A stretch of DNA of 64,000 bases from Semisulcospira habei (lineage: Eukaryota > Mollusca > Gastropoda > Semisulcospiridae): assembly GCA_036245525.1 (NCBI GenBank), contig BTPG01000001.1, forward strand, positions 224,229,614-224,293,613, read 5' to 3'. The position numbers and the translations under genes were made by a program. Shown here piece after piece: positions 53,070 to 63,227 of this stretch. The notes beneath the pieces are model-generated. The model was not told the origin of the DNA. It searched no databases and saw only the letters and a list, made by a program, of their open reading frames with translations. Positions within the stretch are counted from its first letter, which is position 1. Each line of letters opens with the position of its first letter.

Positions 53070-53537
53070 CCTTATAATCATTACAGTATTGTGGGGTTAC
53101 TTTGAGTAGATTACTATTCCTATTGCTCCGTTTCAGCTTAGAAAAAAATCTGTCATCTCCTCTTGGGTTGGTTCTGCATCACAGTCCAATGGCTTTATGC
53201 CCTTTTGGGGTGTGGCATCTTCTGAAACATTATCAATAAGTTTATCAAGTTTCTTCTTTCTCTGGTCAACAGAAGAAAAATCTATTTGATAAGCAGATTT
53301 AAGCAGAACTCCAGTTACGTTTCCTGGTATTTTCCAATAGGCTTTTACGCTTGTGCAGGTTGCATTTTCGTTTACCCTAGAATGGGCATCCAAGGCAAAT
53401 GACAGTGCTGCAGCATGTGTGCAGGTCTCACCAACTCCGGCCATACAGGTGCAGTGGGCAGTAATGATTACTCCGTCTGCTGTGCATATTAGCCAAGGAA
53501 CAAGTGGCTTGTCATTCAGACTCTGTGAATGCATAAC
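53070..53537 (-). pseudogene. SWIM zinc-finger gene, exon 2, running into the polymerase frame
   Basis: Acceptor GCGCTTGCAG (AG read just before 53,537), then VMHSQSLNDKPLVPWLICTA, DGVIITAH and the SWIM finger CTCMAGVGETCTHA (C-x-C-x7-C-x-H). A Lys-rich stretch follows. A T7 homopolymer near 53,143-53,149 shifts the frame to a stop at 53,133. In the alternative frame the family sequence (FFSKLKRSN ... VTPQYCNDY) continues and is open straight into the polymerase N-terminus. The YqaJ nuclease domain that normally follows in this family is missing. Confidence 0.75.
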
Positions 53538-54192
53538 CTGCAAGCGCATTAAAATAAAAATATTAGACCTAATTATTGGAATATTTAGATAATGTAGGTG
53601 CCTAGGTGGCTAAGCCTAAAAGTATTTTGGGGGGTTTTCTCTGCATTAATTATCAGCTTACTTAGTCAAATTCTTGGATAGCAATGCACTCACCTGGGGT
53701 CGCCTCAGATAAAAAGAATTATATTTATAGTATGTTATACCTATTTCTTTTCATACAGCAGCGATCAATCCTGCATAATTTCCAAATATGAACAAACTGA
53801 ACTAGTCTCTAGGTGGGGAATTAAAGATACAATACCAATAAATAGATAATATTTTATACATGTTTTTAAAAAAAAATGTGGTAAAAGAGTAAATAATCTA
53901 AATAATGTAGTCAGCCGACTAAGACAATTCCTCTTTGCTATGTCTAGCTTAATAGTGGATGGTGGTAGGTAGGCCTAAATGTATCCTTTTTTTTAAGAAA
54001 ACCAAAATAAAATGAACTAGATGATCTGTACAAAAACAATGACAAATTTGGCCTCAATAAAATAAAAATTACGGGGCTGGTCGTGTAGCCTACTTTGACA
54101 CTATGTCACGACACTGGTCTAGACTTAGTTTTATAAAGAGTAAGTCAAGCATGATCATTTTTATAGTTAATAGTTAATGGAATAATACTGAC
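53538..54192 (-). other. Intron of the SWIM gene
   Basis: On -, donor AAG|GTCAGT at 54,192 and acceptor CAG at 53,538-53,540. 655 bp, AT-rich, no exon seen. Confidence 0.75.
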
Positions 54193-54522
54193 CTTTGCCA
54201 TTACAATAACATTTGCACATCCATCTGGTTTGAAGGTGTGTATGTCCCTGACCCAGCCTGACACAAATAACTTGTAAGCCTGAAGACTCTTGTAGGCTTT
54301 GAAATCTTCACAAGTGTAAGCAGAACAGCCCAAAACGAAGTAATTTACAATGGCTGCATAATCTACAGCAGGCAAATCTTCGACCGAATTTGACCATGAA
54401 GACTTTGGAATATCGTAAGGGTCAACTCCATCAACGTCTATTAACTTTCGGAAATATCGCAATTTAGCTTCAGGCAATAATTTAGAGGCGTAAGTTCGCA
54501 AATCTGTTACTTTAGACTCCAT
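54193..54522 (-). CDS. SWIM zinc-finger (transposon-associated) protein, exon 1
   Basis: ATG at 54,520-54,522. Encodes MESKVTDLRTYASKLLPEAK, then LDVDGVDPYDIPKSSW-like sequence, CSAYTCEDFKAYKSLQAYKL and FVSGWVRDIHTFKPDG, ending VIVMAK at the donor. This is the conserved N-terminal half of a large SWIM/YqaJ-type family that is abundant in molluscs and cnidarians (family memory). It joins in phase to the SWIM finger exon. Possession of a spliced intron inside a Polinton is unusual. Confidence 0.78.
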
Positions 54523-55283
54523 TTTACAAGCAGTTCTTTAATTATTTGACAATACAAGACATGAATTCGCCGGGAAACTCTAAGGCCTAAGGTAGGGAAC
54601 GCTACTCTAACGAACTCTTAGTTCGCGTTTTGCGCATATATCGAGTTCTGTACGTAACTACAGACAGCATAGTTTCATTCGATCAGTCAACGCTAGTTTA
54701 GATCTAATGAACGGCCAGTCAGGAATCTCGTGCTTGTGCATTGTTCGAATTTGTGCCTCATTTTCAGGAAAAAACCCCAATGAATTCTGCACACATATTA
54801 TACAGTTTTATCGACGATTAATTTATAGCCATAACCGTTAGCACTATCGCAATGTTCGGACTGAGATCGTCCTCAGTGTCACTCTGCAGCACAGTAAAAC
54901 AAGACAGAGTATGTATGGTAAACAAAACCAGTAAACATTTTAGAATTCAACATTTGCAGCAATGCAGACTAATGTCAGTTTTGTTTTGTTGTGGTTTGTG
55001 TGTAGTGTGCTTTTATGCAAGAAACACGTTATCTGCATATTTAATGAACGTAGAAAACAGATCCAGGTAAGTTACTTCGTATTCATTTTCAAGCACGTTT
55101 GAGTTTTTTATTTTTTTCTTCGATCGTTACAAAAGATCTTTCTCTCTCTCTCTCTGGTGCGTCCGTGTGCGTGCGTGCGTGCGTGAGTGTGTATTATTTT
55201 GTTTAAAGTGTTGATATTTTGACGTTTGTTCAAAATATTCAAATACGATCAAAGTTTCTGAGCGGTGGTTTCCTCCATTCCAG
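54523..55283. promoter_or_regulatory. Bidirectional spacer between the two cargo genes
   Basis: 761 bp separate divergent start codons. A short TC run (about 55,138-55,155) is present. No defined promoter element can be named. The frame at 54,852-55,070 has no family likeness. Confidence 0.4.
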
Positions 55284-56021
55284 ATGGAGCAGTGCGTTTT
55301 ATGTAATGATTCCCTGACAAATTGTGAAGACACTGTTCGGCTGCGACAGGATGGGCAGCAAAACCCTTAACCAAACCAGTTCTTTACGTGGTGAGAACAT
55401 TCTCACCGCCGTAGGACAAGCCGTTTATGTAAAATGTAGAAAGAACTACTGCAATAAAAGGAGTGTCGCGAAATTTCTCGGGCAGGAGGGAAAATGATGA
55501 GCAACTACAGTTTCAGTACCATCTACCAGGTCTAGCAAGCTTACATTTGATCAAGACTCACTGTTCCTTTTGCGGTACACCGGCAAAGTTCAATCACAGA
55601 CAGAGAGGTTATAATGTTTGCTCTGCCAGTACCGGTACCGACTGCATAGTCTTCCAGTCCGCGCTTTTGCAGATCTGTGCACAACGGCAAGGCGAATGGA
55701 CAAACTCAATAATGGCACGTATTGAAAATGCTCGCGATCTGTTCGCTGCAGAAGCCGTATACCATGCAGCATGCAGCATAAACTCCAGGACGCCCCGATG
55801 TGACTTGCCAAAGAAGTTCATGCCAAAGAGACGACTTGATCCCATGAAGTAACAGGTACACATATGCCCTCCGGACCCTAACAGGCAAGAAGCTTTTCGA
55901 AAAATCTGCACCTTTCTTGAAGAGAACGACAACGAACAAACGACCTTTTTGAGAAAATGAAAGAATTTTGTGGAGACACGGTTTTGACCACCACACATAT
56001 AAAAAAAGGAAGCTTCAAAAG
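55284..56021 (+). pseudogene. Large transposon-associated family gene, N-terminal part
   Basis: ATG at 55,284 starts MEQCVLCNDSLTNCED, a Cys-pair opening typical of an uncharacterised large family. It continues across several frame changes (near 55,360 and 55,480) with KTHCSFCGTPAKF, RIENARDLFAAEAVYHAACS and KKFMPKRRLD. Zinc-binding Cys/His pairs are conserved, but no catalytic domain is known to me. The reading then runs to 56,021, where an LTR element interrupts it; the next family block starts immediately after the element at 59,846. Confidence 0.7.
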
Positions 56022-57007
56022 TGTAACCGCCACTTTTTTTTCAGTGTCTTGTTACCAAATTTGCAAAGGTTTAGATTAAAAATGTGTAGCAGAACAAGGG
56101 AAGCAACTGCTGACATTGTGTTGGTAATCCAATTTTTGATTATTTCCCTTTGTTATTATTTTTCATTAAAGAATTCAGAGATTGATTCAGTCTAAAATAT
56201 ATTACCAGTTAGGTCTGCTATTTATAAAAAGTTAAAGAAACACGTAACGTAAAGTATATTAGGAATAAAAAGATGTTTTGTTTTATAAGTACGTATTCTT
56301 CCACTGGTACTCTGTGGGTGTCTGGGAAATTCCCATATCTTTGCACCTGCAAAAATTGTAGTCCCTCGGGATATTGTTAATTGGTCATTTGGTTAGAGTG
56401 CAAATACATTAATTTTCCAGGTTTCATTTATTTTTAGTTATTATAGATGTAATGCGCTCTTTCAAGTTTGCAGTCAGCCTAGAAATTTAGTCGGCATTAG
56501 TTGTAACTTAGCCACCGGGTCGTCCAGCTTTAGTTCAGTGCCGGTCAGTCTGCACGCAGGTCGTGTTTACCGTTACTTCGGTGTGGTTGTTTTTGGCCCA
56601 ACTGAAATCTTAAATCAGGGTTTCTGGAGGCGAGTTTGACTCACACTAAAGCCAAAACGTTAGCTCTGCCACCTCAGAATACCGACTTCCCATTTTCTTG
56701 TTGATAGCCTGAACATCACTTAGAAATTCTTTTGGTATTTTTTGAAATAGATCCTTTAGTTATTGACTGATTAGATTAGTGGTTTTTGGTTTAATGTAGT
56801 AAATTTTTGGTTGACGTTTCAGTGAATTAGTAGTAATAAAAGTTAAGTGTTGTCAACTGCAACTGAGGACTTCAGCGTTTTATTTTTTCCATATGTATAT
56901 ATTTTTTGTATCTGTTTTCTCGTCTTTCACTACTTCAATCCGCCCAGTACCTGTTGTGCCCCGTCCATGTGTACACATTGTACTACATGTGGATCGTGGG
57001 GTTTACA
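56022..57007. repeat. 5' LTR
   Basis: TGTAACCGCC at the start and GGGGTTTACA at the end. Differs from the 3' LTR at scattered substitutions and small indels (for example near 56,335). Confidence 0.93.
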
Positions 57008-57016
57008 AAATAAATT

Positions 57017-57037
57017 TGGCGCCCAACGTGGGGCTGG
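57017..57037 (+). other. Primer-binding-site-like sequence
   Basis: TGGCGCCCAACGTGGGGC lies 9 nt after the 5' LTR. TGGCGCCCAAC is a common LTR-element priming site complementary to a tRNA 3' end. Confidence 0.75.
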
Positions 57038-57179
57038 ATTGTTGTAGCGGGAAGATGGTTCAAAATTGATTTTTTTTTGTTGATAGTTGATAGGGTAGGT
57101 TAGAATCAGATAGTGAGGATGGCAGATCAGAAAGGTGGTGAGGTTCGGCAGAATGAGGGGGGAGGGGGGCGAGCAGGTT

Positions 57180-58701
57180 GAGGCTGAACTTGAGACCCTT
57201 GACGCCTTCCTCAACATTCTGACATGCATCTGGGCAGAGAAGAACATGCCACAGGAATTTCGATCTGAGGAAGCACTATCAGAGGCTCAGTGTGGCTTCA
57301 GACCCGGCCGAAGCACAGTCGACATGGTCTTCTCTGTGAGACAGGTCCAGGAGAAATGCATTGAGCAGCACATGGACCTCTACGCTGTCTTCATAGATCT
57401 GACCAAAGCATTTGACACAATGAACAGAGAAGCGCTTTGGGTCATCCTCGCAAAGCTCGGCTGCCCCAGGAAGTTCACCAACATCATCCGACTCTTCCAT
57501 GATGGAATGGTAGGAGTTGTCCAGTCAAACGGCGACACATCCGCACCCTTCGACATTTCCAACGATGTGAAACAAGGTTGTGCTCTTGCCCCCGTGATGT
57601 TCAACCTGTTGTTCACGTGTGTCCTGACCCATGCAGTACGCGACCTTGAGAAGGGAATGTACCTGAAGTACAGACTAGACGGCTCTCTCTTCGACCTCCG
57701 TCGACTGAACGCCAGGACCAAGACCATCGAGAGACTGATCCTTGAGGCGCTGTTTGCTGATGACTGTGCGCTGATGGCGCACACAGAGTCTGACCTCCAG
57801 ACCATCGTTAACAGGTTCTCGGAAGCCTCTCGACTGTTTGGCCTCACCATCAGTCTCAACAAGACCGAGGTCCTGCACCAACCAGCCCCAGACACAAGAG
57901 CCACCCCCCCCACCCCCCCCACCCAAAGTGTATATCGAAGGCACCGAGCTGAAGACTGTCGACCATTTCACTTACCTTGGGAGCATCGTCTCTTCTGACG
58001 GTACTATCGACAAGGAAATCGTAGCTCGCATCAGCAAAGCCAATCAAGCCCTGGGTCACCTGCGCACTCGTGTGTTGAACAACAGCAACATCAAGCTCTC
58101 CACCAAGATCAAATTCTACAAGGCAGTAGTCCTGCCCAGCCTCCTCTATGGCTGTGAGTCATGGACGCTGTACAGAAAGCATCTCATGCAGCTTGAACGT
58201 TTCCACATGAGATCCCTGCGCTCACTCATGGGCATCAAATGGCAAGACAAGGCGACAAACCTGGAAGTCCTGGACAATGCTGGCTTAGTGAGTGTTGAAG
58301 CCTTGATCTTAAAGACACAACTCCGCTGGACAGGTCATGTCATACGCATGGATGATTCTCGCATGCCACGCCAACTCCTGTATGGTGCACTCTCAAAAGG
58401 CCACAGGAAGCAAGGATGGCCAAAGAAACGCTTTAAAGACTACATAAAAGACAGCCTCAAGTACTGCGTCTTCCCGGTAAAGGAACATGAAGCACAAGCA
58501 CAAGACAGATCCGGCTGGCGTGCCGCCACCAGGAAAGCCTGCACGCTCTTAGAACACAATCGGCGCGAACGGATCACCAGTGCCAGAGCTCGCAGAAAGA
58601 CAGCGTCGACTCTCCCCACAACTATGTTCCAGTGCCCCCATTGCCCTCGCAGGTGTGGCTCCAGGATTGGCTTGGCGAGCCACACCTGCACCCAGAAATA
58701 G
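57180..58701 (+). pseudogene. RTE-like LINE reverse transcriptase fragment inside the LTR element
   Basis: After a short upstream piece (ILTCIWAEKNMPQEFR) that abuts AQCGFRPGRSTVDMV with the intervening RT blocks deleted, the frame has DLTKAFDTMN (motif A), VKQGCALAPVMFNLL (motif B) and FADDCALMAH (motif C). A frame change occurs in the C-rich tract 57,905-57,921. It ends with TLYRKHLMQLERFH and a C2HC finger at the stop 58,699-58,701. Same family as the LINE at 19,006. Either a 5'-truncated insertion or captured cargo. Confidence 0.85.
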
Positions 58702-58834
58702 AAGTCATGCACAATGACGACATCATCGGTTTTCGATGGTCTACCCATTATAGATTTATTCTTTCTGATATCCATGGATGGATATAATTTGTTTTGACGG
58801 GAAAATTCTTTCATTGTATTGCAGAATTTTTCTG

Positions 58835-58850
58835 TGAAAGAAGGGAAATG
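58835..58850 (+). other. Polypurine tract before the 3' LTR
   Basis: GAAAGAAGGGAAATG immediately precedes TGTAACC at 58,851, the position of plus-strand priming in LTR elements. Confidence 0.75.
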
Positions 58851-59841
58851 TGTAACCGCCACTTTTTTTTCAGTGTCTTGTTACCAAATTTGCAAAGGTT
58901 TAGACTAAAAATGTGTAGCAGAACAAGGGAAGCAACCACTGACATTGTGTTTTTAATCCAATTTTTGATTATTTCCCTTTGTTATTATTTTTCACTCAAA
59001 ATTCAGAGATTGATTTAGTCTAAAATATAATACCACTTTAGTCTGCTATTTATAAAAAGTTAAAGAAACACGTAACATAAAGAATATTAAGAATAAAAAA
59101 ATGTTTTGTTTTATAAGTACGTATTCTTCCACTGGTACTCTGTGGGTGTCTGGGAAATTCCCATATTTATCTTTGCGCCTGAAAAATTTGTAGTCCCTCG
59201 GTATATTGTTAATTGGTCATATGGTTGGAGTGCACACACAATATTTTTCCAGGTTTCATTTATTTTTAGTTATTATAGATGTAATGCGCTCTTTCAATTT
59301 TGCAGTCAGCCTAGAAATTTAGTCGGCATTAGTTGTAACTTAGCCACCGGGTCGTCCAGCTTTAGTTCAGTGCCGGTCAGTCTGCACGTAGGTCGTGTTT
59401 ACCGTTACTCCGGTGTGGTTGTTTTTGGCCCAACTGAAATCTTAAATCAGGGTTTCTGGAGGCGAGTTTGACTCACACTAAAGCCAAACCGTTAGCTCTG
59501 CCACCTCAGAATACCGACGTCCCATTTTCTTGTTGATAGCCTGAACATTACTTAGAAATTCTTTTGGTATTTTTTGTAATAGATCCTTTAGTTATTGATT
59601 GATTAGATTAGTGGTTTTTGGTTTAATGTAGTAAATTTTTGATTGACGTTTCAGTGAATTAGTAGTAATAAGAGTTAAGTGTTGTCAACTGCAACTGAGG
59701 ACTTCAGCGTTTTATTTTTTCCATATATATACATTTTTTTGGTATCTGTTTTCTCGTCTTTCTCTACTTCAATCCGCCCAGTACCTGTTGTGCCTCGTCC
59801 ATGTGTACACATTGTACTACATGTGGATCGTTGGGGTTACA
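58851..59841. repeat. 3' LTR
   Basis: TGTAACCGCC to GTTACA. Colinear with the 5' LTR along its whole length. Confidence 0.93.
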
Positions 59842-59958
59842 AAAGCATCATTGTGATGACATGCTGATATCAAAAGCTGGAAAGACAGATTTTGTGACTC
59901 TTAGAAAAGCAGCGTCTGATATACTTGCTCACTACTTTGAGTCGCCGCAAAGGACGGT

Positions 59959-60048
<90 letters not shown>

Positions 60049-60345
60049 GAAGCTTTTTAAAGCTGCCGCAGAGCTGTGATCAAGGGAGATATCAGTGATT
60101 TATCGGAGTCGTCGAAGGATATTTACCCAGACCCAGCTGACATCGCCTAAATTGAAGCTAACTTAAAGTATGTTCCAGAGTCACTGCAATTGCTCTTGAG
60201 AAAGATCTTCAGTGGCAAAGACAATGCCTTGAAATTAGCAAGCATGTGACAAGCTATTATGCAGGCTGCTCATCCACGAATCCATTTGGCCCCACAGCAA
60301 ATAGACCTTGGTGTTCAAATGCATCATCAGAGATAATAGAAAGTA
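59842..60345 (+). pseudogene. Transposon-associated family gene, continuation after the LTR element
   Basis: Across the insertion the reading continues KHHCDDMLISKAGKTDFVTL and RKAASDILAHYF. A CA array (59,962-60,045) has expanded inside the frame. Then follow KAAAEL, IKGDISDLS, IEANLKYVPESLQLLLRK, GKDNALKLAS and RIHLAPQQIDLGVQMHH. Two stops and one frameshift interrupt it. These blocks are in the family's usual order, directly after those of 55,284-56,021. The likeness ends near 60,345. Confidence 0.72.
59962..60045. repeat. (CA)n microsatellite inside the cargo gene
   Basis: Uninterrupted CA between SPQRTV and KKLFKAAAEL coding blocks. Confidence 0.95.
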
Positions 60346-60756
60346 CTTTCCAAAGACTTCGGATTACCCATTGTCTTAATTAACCCCAATAATTAACTAA
60401 TTACGGTCGTTAACGTCCACACTGTCGTTTCTCTCAAATCAAACCAAAATCCTGACAGTGCAATCTATAATAGACTAATGACTTTTTACACACCCCCCTG
60501 TCAGAGTCGATTTCTGAGAAACACGATTTTCTCAAGTAAAACTTTATACGTTACTAGCAAGTTACAACTAACTTTTAAGAACCTGCAGAGGTAACCTTTA
60601 AGTTACTTATCATAAGAACTTATTAATTACTTATCATAAGAACTTATTAATTACTTACTGTAAGTTCTTATAAGTTCTTACAACAACTTGACTTAAGTCA
60701 CAACTTACTCGGTCAGATTTGCCAAGATACAAGGACAATAAAAAAACTTTTTTTTC
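60346..60756. other. Non-genic stretch with a short direct repeat
   Basis: CTTATCATAAGAACTTATTA, then ATTA, occurs twice in tandem (about 60,607-60,655), followed by TAAGTTCTTA repeats that are partly palindromic. Confidence 0.65.
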
Positions 60757-60878
60757 TCAGTAATACTCAGGTGGTGGTGCTGATGGGGTTAAATAATCAG
60801 GCACAAGTGGTGTAAATGACGTGTCATCTCTCTGCGAAGCATATGACAAAAATATTGATTGATTACCAAATCTGATTT
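60757..60878 (-). other. Orphan C-terminal frame ending in a PPxY motif
   Basis: On -, a frame that overlaps the end of the next gene in another phase encodes SYASQRDDTSFTPLVPDYLT and ends SAPPPEYY-stop at 60,757. It may be the true C-terminus of the adjacent membrane protein after a one-base frameshift, or a separate small gene. Confidence 0.45.
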
Positions 60879-61565
60879 TTATTTGTTTAAAAGATTGTGT
60901 AGTTTTTCTGTGGTTTCCTGTACCCCTATCCTTTTTCCCTCTGCTAAAAAACTAGCCTTTAGTTCTTCAACATTCACGGGAGATTGACTACGCATCTTAT
61001 TTTGTATTTCAGACTTCTGTTTTTTGTAATTATTTAAATCATCCTGGACCCGCTTAAATTCTTCGTCATCAATAAAATTATCGTTTAATGCCTTACTGAT
61101 AATAAGTTTCATACTGCTCAGCTTTGCACCAGCAAGCGTACTCAATGCTTCATGTTTCTGTAATTTCGTGTGAAACCTCTTGTTCAAGGCTTCCAAACCA
61201 AAGCAAGCCAGGCATGTAGCAACGCTAACACCCTCAACTGCTATTCCAGCCAAACTTCCAATTCCTGTGGCGAACAGAACAATACCCCCTACAGAACATG
61301 AAGCTGAAACTGCACCAATAGCCATAGAAGTGTTTTGAACAGAATTAAATACTGACTTATACCTCCTTTTGCACCGTGAGTACTTAGCCTCCTCACTCTC
61401 CAAATATTTCAAAGCTTCTGTAATATTATTTAATCTGAATGCATCTGCCTGTAATGTTTTATCTGAAGCAATTGGCATATGTGGATCAGGCGCAAGCGTT
61501 GTTTTAGTCATCACATTTGTTTCAGTCGGATCAAGCGTTGGTAGTTGCGGATAGAAGTTTACCAT
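60879..61565 (-). CDS. Polinton protein with hydrophobic hairpin (candidate membrane-active virion protein)
   Basis: ATG at 61,563-61,565 (228 aa; an upstream TTG is disregarded). N-terminal Pro/Thr region, a helix with LKYLESEEAKYSRCKRRYK, a long Gly/Ala-rich hydrophobic stretch (GAVSASCSVGGIVLFATGIG, then SLAGIAVEGVSVATCLACFG), and Lys/Glu-rich helices to the end. The design (membrane insertion hairpin between amphipathic helices) recurs in Polinton and adintovirus-like elements. A role in membrane penetration is inferred only. A PPxY tail lies in another frame just downstream. Confidence 0.65.
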   Translation of the reverse strand: MVNFYPQLPTLDPTETNVMTKTTLAPDPHMPIASDKTLQADAFRLNNITEALKYLESEEAKYSRCKRRYKSVFNSVQNTSMAIGAVSASCSVGGIVLFATGIGSLAGIAVEGVSVATCLACFGLEALNKRFHTKLQKHEALSTLAGAKLSSMKLIISKALNDNFIDDEEFKRVQDDLNNYKKQKSEIQNKMRSQSPVNVEELKASFLAEGKRIGVQETTEKLHNLLNK

Positions 61566-61594
61566 TTTTTTTATTGACAAATATTTTTTTTTAT

Positions 61595-62470
61595 TTAATC
61601 AGCAATTACATTTTGCAACTCTTCAAAAGTATACAATTTGCTGGCATAATAAAATGCAACAAGATCAATGTGTTCAAGGTTTATGTAAGTTAGACGAACA
61701 AAAGTTGTTTTGTCAACCACCACCTTGACAGCTGGAACACTGCTCGAAACATTAATAACATCAACATTTTTTGTAATAGCAATAAAAACCTTTGTTGATT
61801 CTGATACTGTTTCATCCCATGTAAGTTTAATTCCTTGTGCTATATTTGCCTCTTTTGCAGAAGCAACAGATTTCATGATAATTTCAAATACTATTGTCAC
61901 TTCTCTAGCCACGACTAAGCTTGCTGGCATAAACACAACAGTGGTATCTGATCTACCCTTTCTAGTTGTAAGAAGATATCTCCGTCTCTCATAATTTTCA
62001 ACTTTCAGTTTTTCTCTGCTATTGTTGTCTGGGGCAAAACTTGGAACAAGGCTTACAATAAGCGGCCCAGAATTAACAACCTTCCTAAACACTAAGGCAC
62101 CTTCGTCATCAGTGTATACATAAGGACTAATAAATTCCAACTTTATGTCCCAGTCAATTGTTGGAGGTGGTGCAGGCACAGGTGAAACAACCCACTTACT
62201 ACCCACATGTATTAAGTTGTAAGGCGCATTATTTACAGGTGGAGTAGGTACAGTAACATCACGAAGCTGACCAAGTTTAGGAATCTGTTTTTCACCGTCT
62301 TTCATGTTGACAATTACTTTCCTCTTGTACATGCCATTTGAATCAAGTTCAAAACCATATATTTCTCCAATTTCTCCCTCCTTCTCAAAATCCTGGACGT
62401 CTGCCAAATCTTTCAATTCTGTTACTGGACATGCAACTGGTATGATTCTCGACTTTGGACCACCACTCAT
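61595..62470 (-). CDS. Uncharacterised Polinton protein (291 aa)
   Basis: Intact, ATG MSGGPKSRIIPVACPV. Mixed beta-type composition with a Pro-rich loop (SPVPAPPPTIDWDI), YLLTTRKGRSDTTVVFMPAS and a C-terminal LVAFYYASKLYTFEELQN. No motif is known to me. Encoded in a run of - strand genes with 14-nt to 22-nt gaps, so probably a structural or late gene. Confidence 0.65.
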   Translation of the reverse strand: MSGGPKSRIIPVACPVTELKDLADVQDFEKEGEIGEIYGFELDSNGMYKRKVIVNMKDGEKQIPKLGQLRDVTVPTPPVNNAPYNLIHVGSKWVVSPVPAPPPTIDWDIKLEFISPYVYTDDEGALVFRKVVNSGPLIVSLVPSFAPDNNSREKLKVENYERRRYLLTTRKGRSDTTVVFMPASLVVAREVTIVFEIIMKSVASAKEANIAQGIKLTWDETVSESTKVFIAITKNVDVINVSSSVPAVKVVVDKTTFVRLTYINLEHIDLVAFYYASKLYTFEELQNVIAD

Positions 62471-62491
62471 TTTTTATAAACAAAAATAAAA

Positions 62492-63203
62492 TTATTTAAT
62501 TTCCAACACAACACTAAAATCATGCATAAGAACTGGTTTGTCATCCTGATTAGTTACAGATATACTCAGTGACTCAAAGAAACTAGAACCTAATTTCTTA
62601 AACTGCAAATTAGGAAATCTAACAACTACACTTTCACAATACGGAGCAGTTCCAGTTGGTAAGCATCTCAACAAAGTTGAAGGCTTTCCATTGTGAACAT
62701 TCTCAGATGTGTTTAGTTCTTTCAAATAAACATTTAGCACTGTGTGTACTGACAAATTGACAGGACGTTTTCCAGTTATTTTTAGTTTTTTTGGTCTTCA
62801 TTGTTATAATACCAAACTTAAATTCATCTAAATCATCTGATCTATACCAATCTTCGTCAATATAAAATCCAAGTAAATATGCAAATTTATCTGAGATCCT
62901 TAACCAATTTTGTGTCAAAAATTCTAATGTAACAAGTAGGTTAGCTGGATTTAAAGTTGCTTTAATTTTAAAATTACTTTGAAACCATTCAGCTATAGTA
63001 CAAAAGTCATAATACCCGGGTGGTAAAGCTTCAGTCTTACCATCTAAATTTACTTTATTATATATATCATCTTCAATATTAAACCATTTTACTGTGTAGA
63101 ACAATTCATGGATAGCTACAGCCTTGCTACCATCACGATTATCAATCCCATTAGTTAACCACACTGGTTTGCTTGTGTCAAGATTTGTTAAGGTAATAAA
63201 CAT
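62492..63203 (-). pseudogene. Candidate minor capsid (jelly-roll) protein, one frameshift
   Basis: The first frame starts at ATG 63,201-63,203 (MFITLTNLDTSKPVWL) and carries LPPGYYDFCTIAEWFQ and RISDKFAYLLGFYI. A frameshift near 62,790, in a T/A-rich run, moves to the second frame with LNVYLKELNTSENV, GKPSTLLRCLP and FESLSISVTNQDDKPV, ending LMHDFSVVLEIK. The second half, with LNTS and the final VTNxDxxP...VLEI, is a conserved capsid-region block in Polintons (family memory). Assignment as penton-like is inferred. It is divergent from the next gene. Confidence 0.6.
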
Positions 63204-63227
63204 TTTTATTATCTCATATAAAAAAGG
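63204..63227. promoter_or_regulatory. 24-bp divergent start region
   Basis: Only 24 bp (ATATAAAAAAGG on the + side) separate the - strand capsid-type gene from the + strand gene. An ATATAAAA-like TATA word is present but too close to the + ATG to be its promoter. Confidence 0.4.

Larger units (their letters stand above)
56022..59841. mobile_element. LTR retrotransposon without gag-pol, containing a LINE reverse transcriptase
   Basis: Two LTRs of 986 and 991 bp, a 4-bp target duplication AAAG (56,018-56,021 and 59,842-59,845), a primer-binding-site-like sequence at 57,017 and a polypurine tract before the 3' LTR. The 1.84-kb interior has no gag, protease, integrase or LTR-type polymerase. It holds a non-LTR reverse transcriptase fragment instead. 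Confidence 0.88.

Noticed and set aside
53353..53592. + strand frame opposite the SWIM exon
   Set aside because: Antisense shadow: the - strand frame carries the zinc-finger motif and proper splice sites.
57135..57180. Start of a gag-like gene after the primer binding site
   Set aside because: Only about 15 codons precede LINE-derived sequence, and there is no zinc knuckle or gag-like frame.
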